Shown: positions 20,943 to 24,711 of the stretch, in pieces
Numbering within the stretch: position 1 is the stretch's first letter
Layout of the letters: the number at the start of each line of letters is the position of its first letter
Origin: a virus
Reading direction: 5' to 3' (one strand)
Virus record (IMG/VR): IMGVR_UViG_3300012208_000010
Location: 1 to 24,711 of that record
DNA length: 24,711 nucleotides
Program-made: the position numbers and the translations under genes
The notes under the pieces: generated by a model
Told to the model about the DNA's origin: nothing
What the model saw: only the letters and a program-made list of their open reading frames with translations
The model's database searches: none

Positions 20943-21111
20943 AACACGCGGCATCGAAGAAATTCGAGCATTGCACAACCGCGTGAGCCGATCGTACGGT
21001 ATGCGGCGAATTAGCGCAGAGGACGCGTGTTTTCTCGATAAACGGTGCCGAGAAATCGAACAGAGATTGGCGCTACTCGATGAGCGCCTTGACGGAACGG
21101 CGGAAATCTGA
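20929..21111 (+). CDS. Unknown 60-residue helical protein
   Basis: Starts at ATG 20929 (GTG 20926 is directly before it), inside the end of the preceding gene. Nearly all residues are in predicted helix, with RSLKTRGIEEIRALHNRVSR and a C-terminal helix REIEQRLALLDERL. It is basic at the front and acidic at the back. It ends in TGATG with the next small gene. A helical hairpin that binds DNA or a partner is possible, but no family is known. Confidence 0.5.
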   Translation: MRSLKTRGIEEIRALHNRVSRSYGMRRISAEDACFLDKRCREIEQRLALLDERLDGTAEI

Positions 21112-21245
21112 TGATTCAATTGCTAGCAGTCTTGTTTTTGTGTACGGCGGTCGTCACGACGCAGGTGAACGTGCATAAGAACTGGCTAGCCAATCCACAC
21201 CCATATCAGGGCCGACACCGACAAGGAACGCCTTATGCCACCTAG
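21111..21245 (+). CDS. 44-residue membrane peptide
   Basis: The ATG at 21111 shares its A with the preceding stop (TGATG). The TAG at 21243-21245 lies 11 bases past the next gene's ATG. The peptide starts MIQLLAVLFLCTAVVTTQVN, a short membrane or signal-like helix, followed by a basic tail with Trp, His and Arg (HKNWLANPHPYQGRHRQG). Coupled at both ends, so probably expressed. Function unknown. Confidence 0.5.
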   Translation: MIQLLAVLFLCTAVVTTQVNVHKNWLANPHPYQGRHRQGTPYAT

Positions 21246-22020
21246 ATCAGCGCCGACAATCACGGCGCTTGACGAGTATACGGAATCCATTAATCTGCTC
21301 GCGTATTCGGATGCGGGCGGCGGGAAAACAGTTTTCGGTGGCTCGCACCCCAAAGGGCTGATTATCGCTACCGAACCTGGCACGGTAGCAGCCGCACGGC
21401 AACACAGCCAGGCGAAGCTTAACCGTGTGCACAGCTGGCTTGAACTGGAAAACACTCTCAAATGGTTGCAGGCTCGCGATCGCGGATTTGCATGGGTCAC
21501 CATCGATTCTGTGACAGCGGCGCAAGAAATGCTGACCGCACACATCACCGGCGAGGGTTTCAAGGCTAACCCGTCGAAACGTAAAGACGAAGACACGATG
21601 CAGCTGCAGGATTATTTGAAGCGCGACACGAGTACCAAGAAGATGATTAACGCGTTCAATGATTTGCCAATCAATGTGCTGTGGCTTGCCCGGGAAATTC
21701 AAGAAGAAAACAGCGAAGGCGAGCTGGTTGTACGCCCCGCTATTCTCGGCAAGATGGGCACTAACGACAAAGCAGCAATGAGCCGCTGGCTGTGCGGTTC
21801 AGTGCACGCTTACGGGCACTTGGTGGTGCGTACAGACAAAGAAACCAAAACGGAGTTTCGTCGCCTCAAATTTAACCGGCCAGTCGGCAAAGACCGTTAC
21901 GGCGTACTTGGCCCATACATCGACAATCCAACATTGCTCGAAATTGAGCGGCGAATTCTTCTCCCAGTCCCGGCACCGTCGCCCCGGCGTCGCCGAACAC
22001 CCACAAAAGAAAGCGAGTAA
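21235..22020 (+). CDS. Sak4-like RecA-type ATPase (AAA_24 style)
   Basis: 261 residues. ATG 21235 has AAGGAA upstream and lies inside the end of the preceding small gene. The P-loop is YSDAGGGKTVF (Lys31, Thr32). Walker B is AWVTIDSVTA (Asp91). INVLWLAREIQEE resembles the sensor strand, and LEIERRILLPVP is near the C-terminus, followed by a Pro/Arg-rich tail (PSPRRRRTPTKES). Phage proteins of this type are single-domain RecA relatives that pair single strands (Sak4), usually next to an SSB. The SSB-like gene does follow, four bases after this gene's stop, so the pair probably drives annealing during replication or recombination. Confidence 0.8.
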   Translation: MPPRSAPTITALDEYTESINLLAYSDAGGGKTVFGGSHPKGLIIATEPGTVAAARQHSQAKLNRVHSWLELENTLKWLQARDRGFAWVTIDSVTAAQEMLTAHITGEGFKANPSKRKDEDTMQLQDYLKRDTSTKKMINAFNDLPINVLWLAREIQEENSEGELVVRPAILGKMGTNDKAAMSRWLCGSVHAYGHLVVRTDKETKTEFRRLKFNRPVGKDRYGVLGPYIDNPTLLEIERRILLPVPAPSPRRRRTPTKESE

Positions 22021-22024
22021 GTGA

Positions 22025-22756
22025 ATGCCCAAAAAGTGGCGCGCACCCGAAGACCATTCAAAGGTCAAACCTTCTGAAGGTTTCGGCGATTACACCGGAC
22101 CAACACCCCCGGCGGGAGTTTACCGAGTCGAAATCAAGCTGGCCCGACTCGTGCAGGAAAACAAGTCCGGCAACCCTATGCTGAAGGTTTTGTTCGAAAT
22201 CGTGGACGCCAAAGGCCCCAAGTCGAAGTACAAAGGCGCGGGTATTTGGTGGAACGGCAACTTGACGGCGCAAGGTGCACCATTCGTTAACCGCTGGGCT
22301 GAAGCGTTCGGAATGCAATACACGGCACTGTGGCGTGGTGGCGTTGTGCTCGATGACGACAACGACGACCAGCCGAGCATCCTTAAAATCGGTGGCAAGA
22401 AGCCGGTCGGTTTGACAGCTAACGCTAAATGCCGCCGCCGGGAACACCCGAAAGGTTCGGGCGAGTTTTCACTGAACGCCAACGATTTTTTTGGTGTCAG
22501 TGAATCTGACGACGAGGATGATGGCGAAGAAGACGACGACCTCGACGATGAAAGCTCGGACGACGATTTCGACGACGATTCGGACAGTAGTGAAGACGAT
22601 GACGACGAATACGAGGATGACGAAGAAGAGCCAGAGCCAGTAAAGAAAGCACCGGCTAAAAAGGCTCCAGCTAAGAAAGCAGCGCCAGCGAAACGCAAGC
22701 CAGCGCCCGTCGAAGACGACGATGAGTACGACGACGACGACGAAGACGCATACTAA
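22025..22756 (+). CDS. ssDNA-binding-like protein with acidic-basic-acidic tail
   Basis: 243 residues. The N-terminal 150 residues form an OB-like domain, with GDYTGPTPPAGVYRVEIKLA, then SGNPMLKVLFEIVDAKGP, WWNGNLTAQGAPFVNRWAEA and ANAKCRRREHPKG. This order resembles the DUF669/ssDNA-binding group of phages that accompanies Sak4. Residues 158-205 are a long acidic run (DDEDDGEEDDDLDDESSDDD). Then a basic island KKAPAKKAPAKKAAPAKRK (210-228) is followed by the acidic tip VEDDDEYDDDDEDAY. Typical SSBs have a single acidic tip, so the basic island is unusual. It ends before a gene gap with its own promoter. Confidence 0.75.
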   Translation: MPKKWRAPEDHSKVKPSEGFGDYTGPTPPAGVYRVEIKLARLVQENKSGNPMLKVLFEIVDAKGPKSKYKGAGIWWNGNLTAQGAPFVNRWAEAFGMQYTALWRGGVVLDDDNDDQPSILKIGGKKPVGLTANAKCRRREHPKGSGEFSLNANDFFGVSESDDEDDGEEDDDLDDESSDDDFDDDSDSSEDDDDEYEDDEEEPEPVKKAPAKKAPAKKAAPAKRKPAPVEDDDEYDDDDEDAY

Positions 22757-22795
22757 ACCACGTAATTCGTAGCTGTCGTTTACAAAGCTAGTTTC

Positions 22796-22804
22796 TGGTA
22801 GAAT
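22796..22804 (+). promoter_or_regulatory. Extended -10 promoter for the polymerase unit
   Basis: TAGAAT (22799-22804) is preceded directly by TGG, an extended -10 element. No -35 box at 16-18 bases is strong; TTTACA (22779-22784) is only 14 bases away. The predicted start near 22811 is just before the hairpin at 22812. The upstream unit ends at 22756, so this region separates two transcripts. Genes 22876, 23085 and the polymerase follow. Confidence 0.5.
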
Positions 22805-22811
22805 CGAGTTT

Positions 22812-22855
22812 GGCGAGGAAACGTGCATAGACTGCCCTGTGTGCGTTTCCTCGCC
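22812..22855 (+). other. 16-bp hairpin at the expected 5' end of the polymerase transcript
   Basis: GGCGAGGAAACG (22812-22823) pairs perfectly with CGTTTCCTCGCC (22844-22855). TGCA and TGTG continue it (two wobble pairs) to 22827/22840, leaving a 12-base loop. The stem begins about one base after the predicted start. It could protect the mRNA, act as an attenuator, or terminate reading from the SSB-like gene. No U tract follows. The ribosome site GGAGG is at 22866, just outside. Confidence 0.6.
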
Positions 22856-22875
22856 TTCTGCGTTTGGAGGACGTT

Positions 22876-23085
22876 TTGAGCAACAAAGTGAGCCCGATCG
22901 AAGAGATGAGCGACGACACTCTTGTGAAACATTACAACGCCCGGCATATGCCAATGGCAGGCTGGACCGAAATTAAGCCATACAGCAACAATGACGGACA
23001 GCGCGTATTGCGCGCATACCACAAACACGTGCACAGCCACGACGAACAAAACCACACTCATCGGGATAGCAGGGAAACAACATAA
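22876..23085 (+). CDS. Unknown 69-residue protein with His-rich end
   Basis: The TTG at 22876 has GGAGG five bases before it, the best start; a TTG at 22864 would overlap that site. The protein is LSNKVSPIEEMSDDTLVKHY with a central MAGWTEIKPYSNNDGQRVLR, and it ends with HVHSHDEQNHTHRDSRETT. Seven histidines near the C-terminus could bind metal. It is the first gene of the polymerase unit and ends in TAATG with the next small gene. No family is recognised. Confidence 0.55.
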   Translation: MSNKVSPIEEMSDDTLVKHYNARHMPMAGWTEIKPYSNNDGQRVLRAYHKHVHSHDEQNHTHRDSRETT

Positions 23086-23189
23086 TGAAAGATAAGAACG
23101 TTGGCTACCTGCTTTGGGGCGGTTTAATGGCTCTGTGCTTTGTTGTGTGGTCTGTTGTCGGGCTGCTTACGCTTCACTACTTCACGTAA
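23085..23189 (+). CDS. 34-residue membrane peptide
   Basis: The ATG at 23085 shares its A with the preceding TAA. The peptide is MKDKNVGYLLWGGLMALCFV followed by VWSVVGLLTLHYFT, one clear membrane helix. The coupling and coherent helix make translation plausible. Small one-helix proteins are often overlooked in such operons. Function unknown. Confidence 0.5.
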   Translation: MKDKNVGYLLWGGLMALCFVVWSVVGLLTLHYFT

Positions 23190-23195
23190 ACTGAC

Positions 23196-24711
23196 ATGGG
23201 CACACGACGAACGTACGAGGTCGCCGGGGAGAAGGTGGCCGTTGTAGCGCTGCCCAACTCGACGCAGGAGCGGCTTGACGATTTTTACAAGTTCGTCGAT
23301 TCGGATCGAATATTAGGGCTTGACGTCGAGACAACCACCATCGAAGACATGGGCGTTTTTGCGCCCAACGCTCGCATGCGACTGCTTCAGCTGGGAACCA
23401 AAACTGAGGCGTGGGTGCTTGACCCCCATGATCCATTTTGGCGACCCCAGATCCAGCGCGTGCTTGAAGGCGCGGACGTCTGGAGCGCAGGGACACGATT
23501 TGTCACGCACACCAACTACGACCCGCTATGGGTCCGGCGCGAATTCGACATCAACCTCAATGAGCGCAGCATCGACACCCTGCCCATGACTTGCCTTTTA
23601 CTCCCCGGCGAACGCAACGACCACACGCTTAAAACATGGGCAAGCCAGCACATTGACCCCGGCTTACGTCACGCCGAAGAGGAACTACACGCAGAGTTTA
23701 AGCGCCTCGCGCCGTCTGGTTCACGCGTGGGCGGCAAAATGAAATCGTGGGGTTTCACCAACATTCCATTGAATAACGAGATTTATACCAAATATGCGGG
23801 CCTTGACGCGATTTATGTGCGGCGTTTGCTCGATATTTTGAGCGCCATGATGCGAAGCAAAAAAGAGCGGGCGTTGTCGCGACGCGAACAAAACATTGCG
23901 CGGATGGCAAATGACATGCAATGGCGCGGGATGCGCATTGACCGCCAGTACACGCGCAAGATCCTCGACGACATTGAATTCGATTACCTCAAAGCCGACA
24001 GCGAGCTGCTGGAGCTTTTCGGTTTCTCCCCACGTTCGCCGAAAGTTGTGGGCTGGCTTGAGGAACGCGGTGTGCGTTTTCATGAGCGCACCAAGACAGG
24101 GCGCGGCAAGCTCGACAAAACCACACTGCCGATCCTTGCGGCGCAAGCCGATCCTTTAAGCGAAGTCGGGCAAGCCCTGCACAACAAGCTCATTCTGAGC
24201 ACTAACCAGAATTTGCTTAATAATTTGCGGGGGATTCTCACGGTCGCTGACCGTAACGACATGATCCACCCGCGCATCAACACGCAAGCGGCAGTCACCG
24301 GCCGGTCATCCATTGTCAACCCGGCGATGCAGACGTTCAAGAAAACCGACAAACGCTTACGTGGTTGTTTTATTGCACGTGACGGCTATTTGTTTGTCGG
24401 TGCTGACTACGACGGCCAAGAAACACGGCTAGCCGCCGCATACAGCCAAGACGAAATGTTGCTCAAAATTCTCGACCGGGGGCTTAGGCAGCATGTCGAA
24501 ACCGCGATCTCGATTTTTGGCAAAAACTACACTGAGCCTGAGTACGGTGATGCGAAAATTCTCGACTTCGCTCAACAGTATGGGGCAGGCCCGCGTAAAC
24601 TGGCCGCGCAAATGGGCGTGCCGTATGCCGTGGCTTTAGAGCGCTGGAAAGCGTGGCGAGGAACCTACGCTGGGCTGGTCAGCTGGACTGAGTTTATGAG
24701 TACGTTGCCGA
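23196..24711 (+). CDS. polA: Family A DNA polymerase with 3'-5' exonuclease (3' partial)
   Basis: 505 codons before the right edge, open at the 3' end. Starts at ATG 23196 with no strong ribosome site, seven bases after the small membrane gene. The exonuclease has LGLDVETTT (Asp43, Glu45), HTNYDPLW and KYAGLDAIYVRRL (Exo III). The polymerase has TGRSSIVNPAMQTF (template grip). Motif A is VGADYDGQETRLAA, with catalytic Asp404 and Glu409; the usual S-Q-I is replaced by D-G-Q. Motif B reads GDAKILDFAQQYGAG, with the Lys and Tyr-Gly in place. Motif C, with the second catalytic Asp, lies outside the window. The enzyme replicates the phage genome with the helicase, SSB-like protein and ATPase. Confidence 0.95.
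   Translation, partial: MGTRRTYEVAGEKVAVVALPNSTQERLDDFYKFVDSDRILGLDVETTTIEDMGVFAPNARMRLLQLGTKTEAWVLDPHDPFWRPQIQRVLEGADVWSAGTRFVTHTNYDPLWVRREFDINLNERSIDTLPMTCLLLPGERNDHTLKTWASQHIDPGLRHAEEELHAEFKRLAPSGSRVGGKMKSWGFTNIPLNNEIYTKYAGLDAIYVRRLLDILSAMMRSKKERALSRREQNIARMANDMQWRGMRIDRQYTRKILDDIEFDYLKADSELLELFGFSPRSPKVVGWLEERGVRFHERTKTGRGKLDKTTLPILAAQADPLSEVGQALHNKLILSTNQNLLNNLRGILTVADRNDMIHPRINTQAAVTGRSSIVNPAMQTFKKTDKRLRGCFIARDGYLFVGADYDGQETRLAAAYSQDEMLLKILDRGLRQHVETAISIFGKNYTEPEYGDAKILDFAQQYGAGPRKLAAQMGVPYAVALERWKAWRGTYAGLVSWTEFMSTLP

Overview
The window reads as part of the genome of a tailed phage (siphovirus type) infecting an actinobacterium. The clues are a tail-assembly-chaperone/tape-measure/minor-tail/lysis order, a lysin that joins a DUF1906-like domain to LysM-like repeats, GTG/TTG starts with GGAGG-type ribosome sites, TANNNT-like -10 boxes, and a Cas4-type exonuclease, RecA-type ATPase, SSB-like protein and family A DNA polymerase. 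Base composition is about half GC by eye. The host genus cannot be named from the sequence. All recognised genes are on the + strand. No integrase, repressor or capsid gene is inside the window.

Left part (1-11450), virion tail and lysis. The window opens inside a tail assembly chaperone gene whose -1 frame extension is open to 623, the classic G/GT frameshift arrangement. A 1320-residue tape measure gene follows, with nine roughly 44-residue repeats. Next come a small Dit-like tail protein, a larger minor tail protein, a 64-residue protein, a glycine-rich adhesin with Ig/FN3-like domains and a further minor tail protein. Two membrane proteins, the endolysin and a holin-like protein close this block. 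A 13-bp hairpin (11474-11511) ends it.

Boundary (11451-11680). This gap holds the hairpin, a long imperfect inverted repeat and a good promoter (TTGCGT-N18-TACTGT) that would start the second transcription unit.

Right part (11681-24711), replication and accessory genes. Small coupled genes surround an orphan Spo11/topoisomerase VI A-like protein with a TOPRIM domain, and then an SNF2-type helicase. The coupled genes are interrupted at 16672-17236 and 17867-18123 by two gene-poor stretches dense in perfect inverted repeats. The first contains a tRNA-like acceptor plus T-arm. I regard both as candidate structured noncoding RNAs. They flank a gene for an acidic, lysine/alanine-rich AT-hook protein. 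Then follow a DUF6948-like protein, a Tyr-Gly/Asp-Gly/Ser-Gly repeat protein, a C2H2 zinc-finger protein, a coiled-coil protein, the Cas4-like nuclease, small cysteine-rich and basic proteins, a Sak4/RecA-like ATPase and the SSB-like protein. A second promoter region with an unusual 5'-terminal hairpin (22796-22855) precedes two small genes and the DNA polymerase I gene, which runs off the right end.

The best candidate for something undescribed is the pair of structured RNA regions around the AT-hook gene, especially the tRNA-like element without a normal anticodon arm. These are predictions from base pairing read by eye, not from any search.
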